DNA of 64,000 nt from Parvularcula dongshanensis (GTDB taxonomy: Bacteria; Pseudomonadota; Alphaproteobacteria; Caulobacterales; Parvularculaceae), in contig NZ_JACHOB010000004.1 in NCBI RefSeq assembly GCF_014199615.1, positions 1-64,000 of the forward strand, read 5' to 3'. Both the position numbers and the translations under genes were made by a program. This document shows positions 16,360-24,776 of the stretch, piece after piece. Positions within the stretch are counted from its first letter, which is position 1. Each line of letters starts with the position of its first letter. The notes under the pieces were generated by a model. It saw only the letters and a program-made list of their open reading frames with translations. It did no database searches and was not told the DNA's origin.

Positions 16360-17316
16360 TCAGTGGGCGGGCGCGCCCACTGTGTCCGCCGCGTAAGCGC
16401 CGCGCTCCCCGATCGGCTCGTGCGTGCCGGTCGTCGTGTCGCGCTTCGTTTGGCGTTCGAGCTCCGCGTTCACCTCGGCGCCCAAGAGGACGACGAAGGC
16501 GGTCAGGTAGAGCCACATCAGAAGGATCACGACGCCGCCGAGCGTCCCGTAGGTCGCGTTGTAGCTGGCGAAGTTGCCGACGTAGATCGAGAACGCCCAG
16601 GAGCCGAAGATCCAGAGCACCACCGCGAAGACGGCGCCCCCCGTCAGCCACTCCCACCGCGCGTCGTCGCGGTCCGGCGCGAGGCGGTAGAGGACACCGA
16701 AGGCGAAGAGCGCGCCGCCGAGAAGGACGATCCACTGGGCGATGGTCGCCAGCACCTTCCCGATGCCGCCCAGGCCGAGGACCTCGAAGGTGGCCGGCAC
16801 GGCGATGACGAGGACGGCCGCCACGATCAGGCCGATCACCGCGCCGAAGGTCAGCGCCACGTTCAACAGCGTCTTCTTGATGAAGGAGCGCTCGTCGTCC
16901 TCGTCATAGGCGACGTTGAGGCCTTCGGTCAGCGACTTGATGCCCTTGGACGCACTGAACACCCCGATCGCGATGCCGATGAGGGCGGTCAGGAGGGCGC
17001 CCGTGTCCGCGCTCGCGGCGGAGACGGCTTGCTCATGGATGAGGTCGGCGGCCTCGGGCGGCATGGTGTTGGTGAAGCCATCGATCTGGCTGACGATCTG
17101 GTTCGGATCGGCGAGAAGACCCCAAAGAGAGATCGCTGCGGCGATGCCCGGAAAGACAGCGAGGAGGCCGTAGAACGCGCAGCCCGCCGCGATCAGGCTG
17201 ATGTGGTCCTTGCCCATCTCGCCCTTGACCCGCATCAGCACGTCGAACCAGCCCTTGGGCGGGATGTGCCATGGCTTGCTCGCTTGCCGGCCGCGTGTCG
17301 CGTCCTCGGTCGCCAT
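16360..17316 (-). CDS. YihY/BrkB-family inner-membrane protein
   Basis: 318 aa with six transmembrane helices between about 35 and 290. The family pattern is clear: ISLIAAGCAFYGLLAVFPGIAA near the start and NATYGTLGGVVILLMWLYLTAFVVLLGAEVNAELER at the end. Once misassigned as RNase BN, the family is now regarded as membrane proteins of unclear function. It ends 5 bp from the convergent topoisomerase gene and follows the SDR gene on the same strand by 51 bp, so it may be co-transcribed with it. Confidence 0.92.
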   Translation of the reverse strand: MATEDATRGRQASKPWHIPPKGWFDVLMRVKGEMGKDHISLIAAGCAFYGLLAVFPGIAAAISLWGLLADPNQIVSQIDGFTNTMPPEAADLIHEQAVSAASADTGALLTALIGIAIGVFSASKGIKSLTEGLNVAYDEDDERSFIKKTLLNVALTFGAVIGLIVAAVLVIAVPATFEVLGLGGIGKVLATIAQWIVLLGGALFAFGVLYRLAPDRDDARWEWLTGGAVFAVVLWIFGSWAFSIYVGNFASYNATYGTLGGVVILLMWLYLTAFVVLLGAEVNAELERQTKRDTTTGTHEPIGERGAYAADTVGAPAH

Positions 17317-17367
17317 CTTCTGAACCTCGTTCCTCGCGCTTTCGCTGCGCGAACACGCTGAGGGCGT

Positions 17368-18183
17368 TCAGGTTCGGAAGGCGCCCTCCTTGTCCGGCAC
17401 GGTGTGGAGGGCGAGGCGCCCGCCATCGACGAACAGCGTCTGCCCGGTGATGAAGGAAGCGTCTTCCGAGGCGAGGAAGTGCACGGCGCTCGCCGCCTCC
17501 TCGGGCTCGCCGCGGCGGGCGAGCGGGGTCGCCGCGATGATTCGCTTGCGGTCGGCGGTCGTCGTCGACTCGACGTCGTCGAGCTCCTCCTTGATGGCGG
17601 CGGCACCGACCGCGTTCGCCCGCGCGCCGTAAGGAGAGAGCGTCATCGCCACCGCTTTGGTCAGCTGCACGACGGCGCCCTGGCTAGCCGCGAAGATCGC
17701 ATGGTCGGCGCTGGCGGTGACCGCTTCGTTCGAGACGACGTTGACGATGGCGCCGGAGCGCGCGGTGTCGACCCCGCCGTCGCTCGGTGCGCTCGCCTGC
17801 TTGATGATCTGCTTCGCGACCGCCCGGTTCAGCAAGAAGCAGGCTCGGACGTTCCGGTCGAGAACGAGGTCGAGGTCCTCTTCCGAGGTCTCGAGGAACG
17901 GAGCGGAGAAGAAGAGGTTGTCGCAATGGGCGAGCACGTTGACCGAGCCGTAGGCGTCGAGCGCGTCCGCGATGACGTTGTGCACGTCGAGCTTCTTGTA
18001 CAGTTCCGCCTCGATGAAGGATGCCTCGCCGCCGCCCGCGCGAATCTCGTCGCGCAAGGCGATGCCCGAGGTCGCGTCCGTGTCGGCCAGCACGAGGCGG
18101 TCCCCCGACCGCGCGAAGCGCAGAGCCGTCGCCCGGCCGATCCCGCCGCCCGCGCCCGTTACGATGACCGATCTGCCCGCCAT
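17368..18183 (-). CDS. SDR-fold protein lacking the catalytic Tyr and Lys
   Basis: 271 aa. The nucleotide-binding loop TGAGGGIG (9-16) and acidic Asp34/Asp36 (LADTD) argue for NAD binding, and the C-terminal FITGQTLFVDGG motif is normal. Ser151 is in place (NVVSNEA), but thirteen residues later the catalytic Tyr is Phe164 and the catalytic Lys is Gln168 (FAASQ instead of YxxSK). The NNAG motif reads HCDN (86-89). As written it should not work as a classical dehydrogenase; it may be a cofactor-binding or regulatory protein. A GAGGA ribosome-binding site precedes the ATG. Confidence 0.85.
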   Translation of the reverse strand: MAGRSVIVTGAGGGIGRATALRFARSGDRLVLADTDATSGIALRDEIRAGGGEASFIEAELYKKLDVHNVIADALDAYGSVNVLAHCDNLFFSAPFLETSEEDLDLVLDRNVRACFLLNRAVAKQIIKQASAPSDGGVDTARSGAIVNVVSNEAVTASADHAIFAASQGAVVQLTKAVAMTLSPYGARANAVGAAAIKEELDDVESTTTADRKRIIAATPLARRGEPEEAASAVHFLASEDASFITGQTLFVDGGRLALHTVPDKEGAFRT

Positions 18184-18230
18184 GCCCTTAAGTCCTCATC
18201 CTTGCGACCCCGCCCGGGCGACCGAGAAGA

Positions 18231-18252
18231 AGGGCGGCCCGGGGGCCGCCCT
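18231..18252 (-). terminator. Intrinsic terminator after the DUF465 gene
   Basis: AGGGCGGCC and GGCCGCCCT form a perfect 9-bp stem with a 4-base loop, 14 bp past the stop at 18267. On the minus strand the stem is followed by a T-rich tract (TTCTTCTC). This is the clearest intrinsic terminator in the window, and it separates the small gene from the SDR gene. Confidence 0.75.
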
Positions 18253-18266
18253 GTGCTCTTGGTTCC

Positions 18267-18449
18267 TCAGCTCGGCAAGCCCCGCCTGGTCTCAAGGCTT
18301 CGTATCTCGTCCTTGATCGCGAGCTTCCGTCGCTTGATGTCGTGCACGCGGTCCTCGTTGAAGGCAGGCGACCGCATCTCCTGCGAGAGGGCGGTCTCAA
18401 GCGCGGCATGCTTCCGGCCGAGCGTATCGAGGCGTGCTTCGATGGACAT
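18267..18449 (-). CDS. Small DUF465/YdcH-family protein
   Basis: 60 aa from the ATG at 18449. Almost entirely a charged helical hairpin: MSIEARLDTLGRKHAALETAL, then DRVHDIKRRKLAIKDEIRSL, which is the DUF465 signature (heptads plus IKRRKLAIKDEI). Members are small coiled-coil proteins without assigned function. A second member of the same family lies at 19192-19488 on the other strand. An upstream in-frame start would add 20 residues with no family similarity. A good terminator follows. Confidence 0.85.
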   Translation of the reverse strand: MSIEARLDTLGRKHAALETALSQEMRSPAFNEDRVHDIKRRKLAIKDEIRSLETRRGLPS

Positions 18450-18592
18450 GCAAGAGTCTCCTTCGCGGTTGACCCGCACAGCGAACCACGTCCGGCCCTC
18501 TTCTGTCACGGGACGGTCACGGCGCGCGCTGCAAGTGTGATCGATGCGGCGGAGTGCTTCCTGTGCGTCGCTTGGCGCTCTACACCGACACC

Positions 18593-19195
18593 ATGGCAGC
18601 TCCCGACCTCCACCGCCTCGCCGAGTCCGGCCGGCTCTGGGCGTGGTCGGTCTCCGCGCTGGAAGATGACGGGCTGCGCCGGGCGGCGGTCGCGCTTCAG
18701 GACGGCTACGCCTTCAACGTCAACCTCGCGCTCTGGTCCGTCTGGGCGGCCCGCCTCGGCTACGTCCTGCGCGACGAGGAGGTGGTCGAGATCGTCGAAG
18801 GGGTCCAGGCGATGGACCGCTACGTCGTCCGGCGCCTGCGCGAGGTGCGCCGCTACCTCGCGGCGCCGAAGCCGGGTTATCCTCTTTCGGACCTGGCCCG
18901 GCTTCGGACCGAGACCTACGAGGCGGAACTCGCGGGCGAGCGCCTCGTCCAGCTTCGGCTCGAAGCGGCCACCCTGCCCTTCGCGATCGATGAAACCCGC
19001 AGCGAGGAGGGCGGTCGTCATCACGCGCGGCGCCTGTTCACCCTGTGCCAGCGTCAGCTTGAAAATCCGGTCGTTCTGGCCGATGAGCTTGGCCCCGAGG
19101 GCCCCGGCGCGCTGTTCGCCACCGTCCTCGACCTCGCCCCGGACCCACGCGGGTTCGCCGGCGCCGAAGGAAAGCGCGAGCGGGACGACGCATGA
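18593..19195 (+). CDS. TIGR02444/DUF2390-family protein
   Basis: 200 aa from the ATG at 18593. The first half matches the family pattern of uncharacterised proteins: LWAWSVSAL, then LQDGYAFNVNLALWSVWAARLG. The rest is helical. The start is uncertain: no Shine-Dalgarno precedes 18593, while a GTG at 18563 has GGAG about 8 bp upstream and would add 10 residues. The stop overlaps the next start by 4 nt (ATGA), making it the first gene of a coupled four-gene operon that ends with PPK2. Confidence 0.75.
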   Translation: MAAPDLHRLAESGRLWAWSVSALEDDGLRRAAVALQDGYAFNVNLALWSVWAARLGYVLRDEEVVEIVEGVQAMDRYVVRRLREVRRYLAAPKPGYPLSDLARLRTETYEAELAGERLVQLRLEAATLPFAIDETRSEEGGRHHARRLFTLCQRQLENPVVLADELGPEGPGALFATVLDLAPDPRGFAGAEGKRERDDA

Positions 19196-19488
19196 CGAGA
19201 GACAAGCCCCCTCACCTCACCGCCATCGACGGCGACCGCAAGGACGAAGAAGGCCTGCCGGTAGAGGACGTCGAAGAAGGCACGAAGGCGGCGAACGACG
19301 AGGCCATCCGCATGCGCATCCGGCGCCTGGAGGAGGAACACCGCGACCTCGACCAGGCGATCGCCACCATGGAGGAGCGGATGCCCTACGACCGCCTGAC
19401 CATACAGCGCCTGAAGAAGCGGAAGCTCGCGCTCAAGGACCAGATCTCTGAGCTGCACGAGCAGATCCTGCCGGACATCATCGCGTGA
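19192..19488 (+). CDS. DUF465-family protein, extended form
   Basis: 98 aa. An acidic N-terminal part of about 40 residues is followed by a helical hairpin (IRRLEEEHRDLDQAIATME, then IQRLKKRKLALKDQI) with the DUF465 repeat. It is a relative of the 60-aa protein at 18267-18449, which lacks the N-terminal extension. It overlaps the previous and next genes by 4 nt each (ATGA and GTGA). Probably a small coiled-coil protein; function unknown. Confidence 0.85.
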   Translation: MTRDKPPHLTAIDGDRKDEEGLPVEDVEEGTKAANDEAIRMRIRRLEEEHRDLDQAIATMEERMPYDRLTIQRLKKRKLALKDQISELHEQILPDIIA

Positions 19489-20075
19489 GGGCCCTGCTCG
19501 CCCTCCTCCTTCTGTTCGCTTCGCCCGCGGCGGCGGAGACCTACGCTCGCGTTCAGACCTCGATGGGAAACATCGATCTCGCCCTCGATGACGAAGCGGC
19601 GCCCGTGACGGTCGAGAACTTCCTCGCCTACGCGACGTCCGGCTACTACGACCGGCTGATCTTCCACCGCGTCGTTCCCGGCACGCTGATCCAGGGCGGC
19701 GGGATGACCCCGGCGCTCTATCCGCGCGCGGCGAGCCGGGAGGCCATACCGAACGAGGCGGCGCAGGACCGCAAGAACCTGCGCGGCACCATCGCCATGG
19801 CGCGCTACGACGAGCCCGACAGCGCCACGAGCCAGTTCTTCATCAACCTCAAGGACAATCCCGATCTCGACCGGACGGGTGACGAGTGGAAGAAGGACGC
19901 GGGCTACGCCGTCTTCGGCCGCGTCGTCGCCGGGATGGACGTCGCCGACGCCATCGGCGCGGTCGAGACGGGCCCGGGGACGCCCGAATCCGGCCTCGCC
20001 GCGGAGGTTCCGACCGAGCCCGTCACGATCCTCCGTATCGACCCGATCGAGAAGGCGGAGGTCGGCGCGGAGTGA
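19485..20075 (+). CDS. Secreted cyclophilin-type peptidyl-prolyl isomerase
   Basis: 196 aa from a GTG overlapping the upstream stop by 4 nt. A signal peptide of about 18 residues ([14 protein letters not shown]) directs it to the periplasm. The cyclophilin core is visible: [41 protein letters not shown], the active-site [10 protein letters not shown], and [17 protein letters not shown]. It would speed proline isomerisation during envelope protein folding. Linkage to a cytoplasmic polyphosphate kinase is odd and may only reflect operon packing. Confidence 0.93.
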   Translation: MRALLALLLLFASPAAAETYARVQTSMGNIDLALDDEAAPVTVENFLAYATSGYYDRLIFHRVVPGTLIQGGGMTPALYPRAASREAIPNEAAQDRKNLRGTIAMARYDEPDSATSQFFINLKDNPDLDRTGDEWKKDAGYAVFGRVVAGMDVADAIGAVETGPGTPESGLAAEVPTEPVTILRIDPIEKAEVGAE

Positions 20076-20950
20076 GAGAGGACGTTCCCGAGGTCGAACT
20101 CCGTATCCGCGACGAACGTCGCCGCCTGGACCTCGACGCGCCGACGCTGCCGGACTGGGTGACGGAACCGGGCCTCTCGGCGGGGGGCTACCCCTACGAC
20201 GAGAAGCTGTCCAAGAAGCGATACAAGCGGACGCTCGAGGCGCTGCAGGTCGAGCTCGTCAAGCTGCAATATTGGCAAGAGCGTACCGGCGAGCGGATCG
20301 TCTGCCTCTTCGAAGGCCGCGATGCGGCGGGAAAGGGCGGCTCGATCGCGCGGGTCCGGGAGTATCTGAACCCCCGCCGTGCCCGCATCGTCGCGCTGCC
20401 CAAGCCGTCCGACGCCGAACGGGGGCAATGGTACTTCCAGCGCTACGCCGCGCACCTTCCGACGACCGGCGAGATGGTCCTGTTCGATCGGTCTTGGTAC
20501 AACCGCGCCGGGGTCGAGCGGGTCATGGGGTTCACGGACGACGCTGCCGTCGAGCGCTTCATGGACGAGGCGCCCCGCTTCGAGGCGGCGCTCGTCCGCT
20601 CAGGCATCCGCCTTCACAAGTTCTGGCTCGCCATTGCCCAAGAAGAGCAGATCGAGCGCTTCCACGACCGTAGGCACGACCCCCTCAAGACCTGGAAGCT
20701 GTCGAGCATGGACGTCGCCGCGATGACGAAGTGGGACGCCTACACGCAGGCCCGCGACGCGATGTTCGAGGCGACGCATACGGACTGCGCGCCCTGGACG
20801 GTGGTCCGCGCCAACGACAAGCGCCGGGCCCGGATCGAAGTGATCCGCACCATTCTCTCGAATGCCGACTACGACGACAAGGACGAAGGCGCGATCGGCG
20901 ACCCCGACCCGAAGATCGTCGGCGGCCCCAGCCTCGTCCAGGGCGACTAG
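20072..20950 (+). CDS. ppk2: Polyphosphate kinase 2
   Basis: 292 aa from a GTG at 20072 that overlaps the isomerase stop by 4 nt; the frame stays open upstream but only inside the previous gene. The P-loop [13 protein letters not shown] (about 79-91), the lid arginines ([13 protein letters not shown]) and the Walker B-like [16 protein letters not shown] are those of single-domain class I PPK2. It transfers phosphate between polyphosphate and nucleoside diphosphates. The tail ([10 protein letters not shown]) is short and polar. It ends 1 bp from the convergent yacG. Confidence 0.95.
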   Translation: MREDVPEVELRIRDERRRLDLDAPTLPDWVTEPGLSAGGYPYDEKLSKKRYKRTLEALQVELVKLQYWQERTGERIVCLFEGRDAAGKGGSIARVREYLNPRRARIVALPKPSDAERGQWYFQRYAAHLPTTGEMVLFDRSWYNRAGVERVMGFTDDAAVERFMDEAPRFEAALVRSGIRLHKFWLAIAQEEQIERFHDRRHDPLKTWKLSSMDVAAMTKWDAYTQARDAMFEATHTDCAPWTVVRANDKRRARIEVIRTILSNADYDDKDEGAIGDPDPKIVGGPSLVQGD

Positions 20951-20951
20951 C

Positions 20952-21137
20952 CTACGCCTCGTCAGTGCCCTCTCGGCCGCTCTCGTCCTCGGCGCCCGGA
21001 ATGGCGTAGCCGTCGGAGAGCCAGCGGTTGAGGTCCACGTCGGCGCAGCGCTTAGAGCAGAAGGGGCGATACTCGGGCACGCTCGGCTTGGCGCATATCG
21101 GGCAGGGCGCGGCGCGGCGCGGGGTCTCAACGGACAT
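20952..21137 (-). CDS. yacG: Zinc-ribbon protein YacG (DNA gyrase inhibitor family)
   Basis: 61 aa. CPIC (12-15) and CSKRC (27-31) supply four Cys zinc ligands, and the segment [17 protein letters not shown] is the family hallmark. E. coli YacG inhibits gyrase. The start at 21137 overlaps the end of the RNase gene by 11 nt, so the protein is the last cistron of infA-maf-RNase-yacG. Its acidic C-terminus follows the family pattern. Confidence 0.95.
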   Translation of the reverse strand: MSVETPRRAAPCPICAKPSVPEYRPFCSKRCADVDLNRWLSDGYAIPGAEDESGREGTDEA

Positions 21138-22371
21138 CGAAGCTCTCCATCGGCGCGGGCTCGACGCGGAAGCGCGGGCCGTAACGGCCAGCGAGCGCGG
21201 GCGCCGAGGCTTCGAGGTAAGGGGCGGCACGCTCGGCGCAAGTGAGGCGGATCTGCGCGCTCCTATCGGCGAGGAGCGCGGCTTCGAGCGCACGGTAGGC
21301 GCGGGCCGCGAGGACATCGCTGCGCAGGCGCCGTCCGGGCCGCACGTCCCCACCGGAAGCCTCCGTCAGGCGTTCGAGCAGGCTCGGCACGCTTCTCGGC
21401 GCGATGGCGACGCAGATTCCTTCGCCCGTCACCGCAGGCACGCTCGGCCGCCCGCCATGCGACAGCGCCTTGGAGAGCCGCTCCCGAACGATCTTCGGGC
21501 TGCGGATCGCGGCGCGGGGCAGGTCGAGGACGATCTGGCCGCCCAGGCTCCGCAGCGCGCTCTGCCGGTCGAGGCTGGCGAAGACGTCTTCCGTCGCGCG
21601 CGCCGCGGCCCCCTTCTTCGAACGCCCGTCCTGCCGGCCGAGGTCGACATCGATCGCGGTCAGCGCCTCGGTCTCGTCGAAGACGATCCGTCCGCCGCCG
21701 GGCAGCGGCGCCGTGCGCGCGAGCGCTCCTTCTTCCGCCTCGTCGAGGGCGGAACGCAAAGGCCGTGGGTTCCCCGCGACGACCTCGATCCCCAGCGGAG
21801 CGAGGGTCTCGTTCAGTAGCGGGACCAGGTCGGGATCGGTCACGTGGACCTCGCGGGTCCCGGCATCGAGGACGTTCATCAGAGAGCGGATCAGCGGGTC
21901 GGGCGAACCGAGCACGCCCTCCTCCCCCTCGGCGAAGACGGCCTTCGCCATCCGCTCCGCCGCCTCCCGCCGGCTCGCCTTCTCGGTCTCGGGCACGGTC
22001 AGGGGGCCGGGCTTGAAGACGAAGCCGTCCTCGCCCTCGAAGACGGTGATGCCGGGCAGGTGCAGGGCGGCATTGAGCCCGATCTGCGCCGCCTTCTCCC
22101 CGATCGCTTCGCGGCGGACGCTGGCGAGCATCATGCTGCCCCGGGCCGGCGGCTTGCCCTTCGGCACCGGGAGGAAGGCGTCGCGCCCTGCCACCGTGCA
22201 GAAGGCGCCGCCCAGGCGGGGCTCGAACCGTTCGACGCGGGCGCGGACCAGCGCGCCGAGCCGCAACTCGCCGCGCGAGGGGTATTCGTGGTGCAGGCGG
22301 GTGACCGCTCCGTCCTCGACGCGCCCGATCCGAAGCTCGATCGGCGTCCGGTCGACGAGGAGCACGCTCAT
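21127..22371 (-). CDS. Short RNase E/G-family endoribonuclease without a Zn-link
   Basis: 414 aa. The N-terminal S1-like part ([18 protein letters not shown], then [13 protein letters not shown]) precedes the RNase H-like catalytic fold. The two catalytic aspartates are visible in [13 protein letters not shown] and [10 protein letters not shown]. The CPxC zinc-link found after the catalytic core of RNase E and G is missing; the corresponding region reads [11 protein letters not shown]. It overlaps maf by 4 nt (ATGA) and yacG by 11 nt. It probably processes structured RNAs; whether it is monomeric or tethered by another route is open. Confidence 0.88.
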   Translation of the reverse strand: MSVLLVDRTPIELRIGRVEDGAVTRLHHEYPSRGELRLGALVRARVERFEPRLGGAFCTVAGRDAFLPVPKGKPPARGSMMLASVRREAIGEKAAQIGLNAALHLPGITVFEGEDGFVFKPGPLTVPETEKASRREAAERMAKAVFAEGEEGVLGSPDPLIRSLMNVLDAGTREVHVTDPDLVPLLNETLAPLGIEVVAGNPRPLRSALDEAEEGALARTAPLPGGGRIVFDETEALTAIDVDLGRQDGRSKKGAAARATEDVFASLDRQSALRSLGGQIVLDLPRAAIRSPKIVRERLSKALSHGGRPSVPAVTGEGICVAIAPRSVPSLLERLTEASGGDVRPGRRLRSDVLAARAYRALEAALLADRSAQIRLTCAERAAPYLEASAPALAGRYGPRFRVEPAPMESFDVR

Positions 22372-22949
22372 GGCAGGCGCCGTCCCAGCGCAGCGGAGAG
22401 GAGGTTCGCCGCCTCGTAGAGCGGCAGGCCGACGACGTTCGCGTAGGAGCCGATCAGGCTGACGACATGCGCCTCGAAGGCGCCTTGGATGCCGTAGCCG
22501 CCCGCCTTGCCGCGCCATTCGCCCGAGGCGAGGTAGGCGTCCACCGCTTCCGCGCTCAAGTGGCGAACCTTCACGCGGGTCTCCACGACCCGAGAACGCT
22601 CTTCGCCACCGGGGCCGAGGACGGCGAAGCCCGTGAAGACGCGATGCGACCGGCCGGAGAGCAGCGCGAGGCAGGCCCGCGCTTCCTCCTCGGTCTCGGT
22701 CTTGGGCAGGATGCGCCGACCGACGCCGACCACGGTATCGGCGGCGAGGACGACCGCGCCTTCGTGCCGCGCGGCGACCGTGCGTCCCTTCTCGAGCGCG
22801 AGGCGCAGCGCGAGGTCTCGCGGCAGCTCGCCGGGCGCCTCGGTCTCGTCGATGTCGGCAGGGTCGATGGCGTCGGGCGTGACGCCGATACGGGCCAGAA
22901 GCTCGCGGCGGCGCGGGCTTGCGCTCGCGAGCACCAGGCGCGGCGTCAC
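22368..22949 (-). CDS. maf: Maf-family nucleotide pyrophosphatase
   Basis: 193 aa from a GTG at 22949 that overlaps the infA stop by 4 nt. The N-terminal [12 protein letters not shown] motif, the DIDETE segment and the catalytic ADTVV (around 69-73) are typical, as are GYGIQGAF and [12 protein letters not shown] near the end. Maf proteins hydrolyse non-canonical or modified nucleoside triphosphates (dTTP/UTP or m7GTP classes) as a house-cleaning step. The infA-maf-RNase order is familiar in alphaproteobacteria. Confidence 0.95.
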   Translation of the reverse strand: MTPRLVLASASPRRRELLARIGVTPDAIDPADIDETEAPGELPRDLALRLALEKGRTVAARHEGAVVLAADTVVGVGRRILPKTETEEEARACLALLSGRSHRVFTGFAVLGPGGEERSRVVETRVKVRHLSAEAVDAYLASGEWRGKAGGYGIQGAFEAHVVSLIGSYANVVGLPLYEAANLLSAALGRRLP

Positions 22950-23164
22950 TTGAACCGGTAGGTGATCCGGCCCTTGGTCAGGTCGTAGGGCGTCATCTCC
23001 ACGAGCACCTTGTCCCCCGCCAGCACGCGGATGCGGTTCTTGCGCATCTTGCCTGCGGTGTGGGCGATGATTTCGTGGTCGTTCTCGAGCTTCACGCGGA
23101 AGGTCGCGTTGGGCAACAGTTCTTCGACTGTGCCGGAGAACTCGAGCAATTCTTCCTTGGCCAT
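22946..23164 (-). CDS. infA: Translation initiation factor IF-1
   Basis: 72 aa, exactly the family length, with the OB-fold signature [37 protein letters not shown] and the ending [11 protein letters not shown]. It binds the 30S A site during initiation. It is the first gene of the coupled infA-maf-RNase-yacG operon and divergent from selO, with 100 bp between starts. Confidence 0.98.
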   Translation of the reverse strand: MAKEELLEFSGTVEELLPNATFRVKLENDHEIIAHTAGKMRKNRIRVLAGDKVLVEMTPYDLTKGRITYRFK

Positions 23165-23264
23165 GCGGGTCCTTGGTGACGCGGGACTGCGGCATCTGGG
23201 GGGAGTTCGGCAGAAGGTCAAGGCGAGAGAAGGCCGCTTCGCTCGTTTGCCCTAGCTCAAGCTC

Positions 23265-24701
23265 ATGACCGACCTGCCAATCCTCGCCCTCGGCCCGGCC
23301 TTCTACGACGAGGTCGAGCCTGCCGCCTTCCCCGAGCACGTCCTTCGCTTCCGCAATCAGCGCTGGGCCGAGCGCGTGGACCTCGGCGCCCTCTCGGACG
23401 AGGACTGGGTCCGCCACATGGGCCGCTTCGAGCCGCTGCCGGGGAACCTCCCCCGCCCATTGGCGCTGCGCTATCACGGCCATCAGTTCCGCAGCTACAA
23501 TCCGGACCTCGGCGACGGCCGAGGCTTTCTCTACGCGCAGGTCCGCGACCGGGCGGACGCCCGCCTCCTCGACCTCGGCACCAAGGGGTCCGGGACGACG
23601 CCCTACAGCCGCGGCGGCGACGGGCGGCTGACGCTCAAAGGGGGCGTGCGCGAGGTCCTGGCGGCCGAGGCGCTGGAGGCGCGGGGCGTCTACACATCCA
23701 AGGCCTTCAGCCTGATCGAGACCGGTGAGAGCCTCGCCCGCCACGACGAGCCCTCCCCGACGCGCGCCTGCGTCCTCGTCCGCCTCTCTCACGGCCATAT
23801 CCGCTTCGGCACCTTCCAACGCCTCGCCTACTTCGGGGACGAAGAGGGAACGGCGCGCCTGCTCGCCTACGCTTGCACGCAGTTCTATCCGGACCTCAGC
23901 CCCTTGCCCCCGGCCGAGCAGGCGCCCGCCTTCCTGCGTGCCGTCTCGGAGCGCTCCGCCCGCCTCGCCGCGTCTTGGATGGCGGCGGGCTTCGTTCACG
24001 GCGTCCTCAACACGGACAACTTGTCGGTCACCGCCGAGAGCTTCGACTACGGCCCCTGGCGCTTCCTGCCGCGCGTCGATCCGCAGTTCACGGCCGCCTA
24101 CTTCGACCATACCGGTCTCTACGCCTACGGACGTCAGGCCGAGGCGGTTCTTTGGAACCTGAGCCAGCTCGGCGGCGCCCTCCTGCCGCTCTCGGACGAG
24201 GAGACCCTGACCGAAGCCCTGCGCGGTTTCCCCGACGCCTTCGAGGACGCGCTTGCGGACGCCTTCTTCGCAAGGCTCGGACTGAAGCGGACGGGTCCGG
24301 ACGACACCGCCTTCGTCCAGGACCTCCTCCGATGGATGCGGGCGAGCGGCGTGCCCTTCGAAGGCGCGATCTTCGACCTCTTCTGCGGCCGGGAAAGCGA
24401 GGCTCGGCGGCGGACGAGCCCGCGAGCGGCCGCCTATGCGGAGGCCTCCTTCGCCCCGCTTGCGGCCCGGCTCGATGCCTACGATGCCTCTCGTCCCGAC
24501 CGTCTGGGTGACCCCCTCTTCGCCCGGCCGAACCCAGTGGATCTCACCATCGAGGAGGTCGAGCGGCTCTGGGACCGAATCGACACATCAGATGACTGGT
24601 CAGCATTCGAAGAGAAGGTCGACGACTTGCGAAGGTTCGGTACCGTCTGTGCGCTGAACCCGCTGTCCGCGGGCGACGCCCATCAACCCTTTGGCCGGTA
24701 A
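23265..24701 (+). CDS. selO: SelO-family protein adenylyltransferase (pseudokinase fold)
   Basis: 478 aa. YHGHQFRSYNPDLGDGRG, the loop KGSGTTPYSRGGDGRLTLKGGVREVL and HGVLNTDNLSV (catalytic Asp) are the SelO signatures. The family transfers AMP to protein Ser/Thr/Tyr hydroxyls and helps in redox stress. Many bacterial members end with a redox CxxC or CSS motif; here the C-terminus is ALNPLSAGDAHQPFGR with no paired cysteine, so the redox switch seems absent. It stands alone, divergent from infA and followed by the lipoprotein cluster 75 bp later. Confidence 0.93.
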   Translation: MTDLPILALGPAFYDEVEPAAFPEHVLRFRNQRWAERVDLGALSDEDWVRHMGRFEPLPGNLPRPLALRYHGHQFRSYNPDLGDGRGFLYAQVRDRADARLLDLGTKGSGTTPYSRGGDGRLTLKGGVREVLAAEALEARGVYTSKAFSLIETGESLARHDEPSPTRACVLVRLSHGHIRFGTFQRLAYFGDEEGTARLLAYACTQFYPDLSPLPPAEQAPAFLRAVSERSARLAASWMAAGFVHGVLNTDNLSVTAESFDYGPWRFLPRVDPQFTAAYFDHTGLYAYGRQAEAVLWNLSQLGGALLPLSDEETLTEALRGFPDAFEDALADAFFARLGLKRTGPDDTAFVQDLLRWMRASGVPFEGAIFDLFCGRESEARRRTSPRAAAYAEASFAPLAARLDAYDASRPDRLGDPLFARPNPVDLTIEEVERLWDRIDTSDDWSAFEEKVDDLRRFGTVCALNPLSAGDAHQPFGR

Positions 24702-24716
24702 CCCCTTCTTCAGAAC

Positions 24717-24740
24717 TTGACACTTTAGTCATGTAGCAAG
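24717..24740 (+). promoter_or_regulatory. Possible promoter of the CsgG lipoprotein cluster
   Basis: TTGACA at 24717-24722 is a perfect -35 hexamer in an AT-richer gap upstream of the CsgG gene. No good -10 follows at 16-18 bp. A GCAAG/CTTGC dyad with a 5-bp loop lies at 24736-24750 and could be an operator. Only the -35 match is firm. Confidence 0.35.
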
Positions 24741-24776
24741 CACAACTTGCGGTAGGGATATCCGAGGGGACGAACC

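Noticed and set aside
16333-17361. Plus-strand open frame opposite yihY
   Set aside because: Charged low-complexity translation; YihY on the minus strand has clear membrane helices and family motifs.
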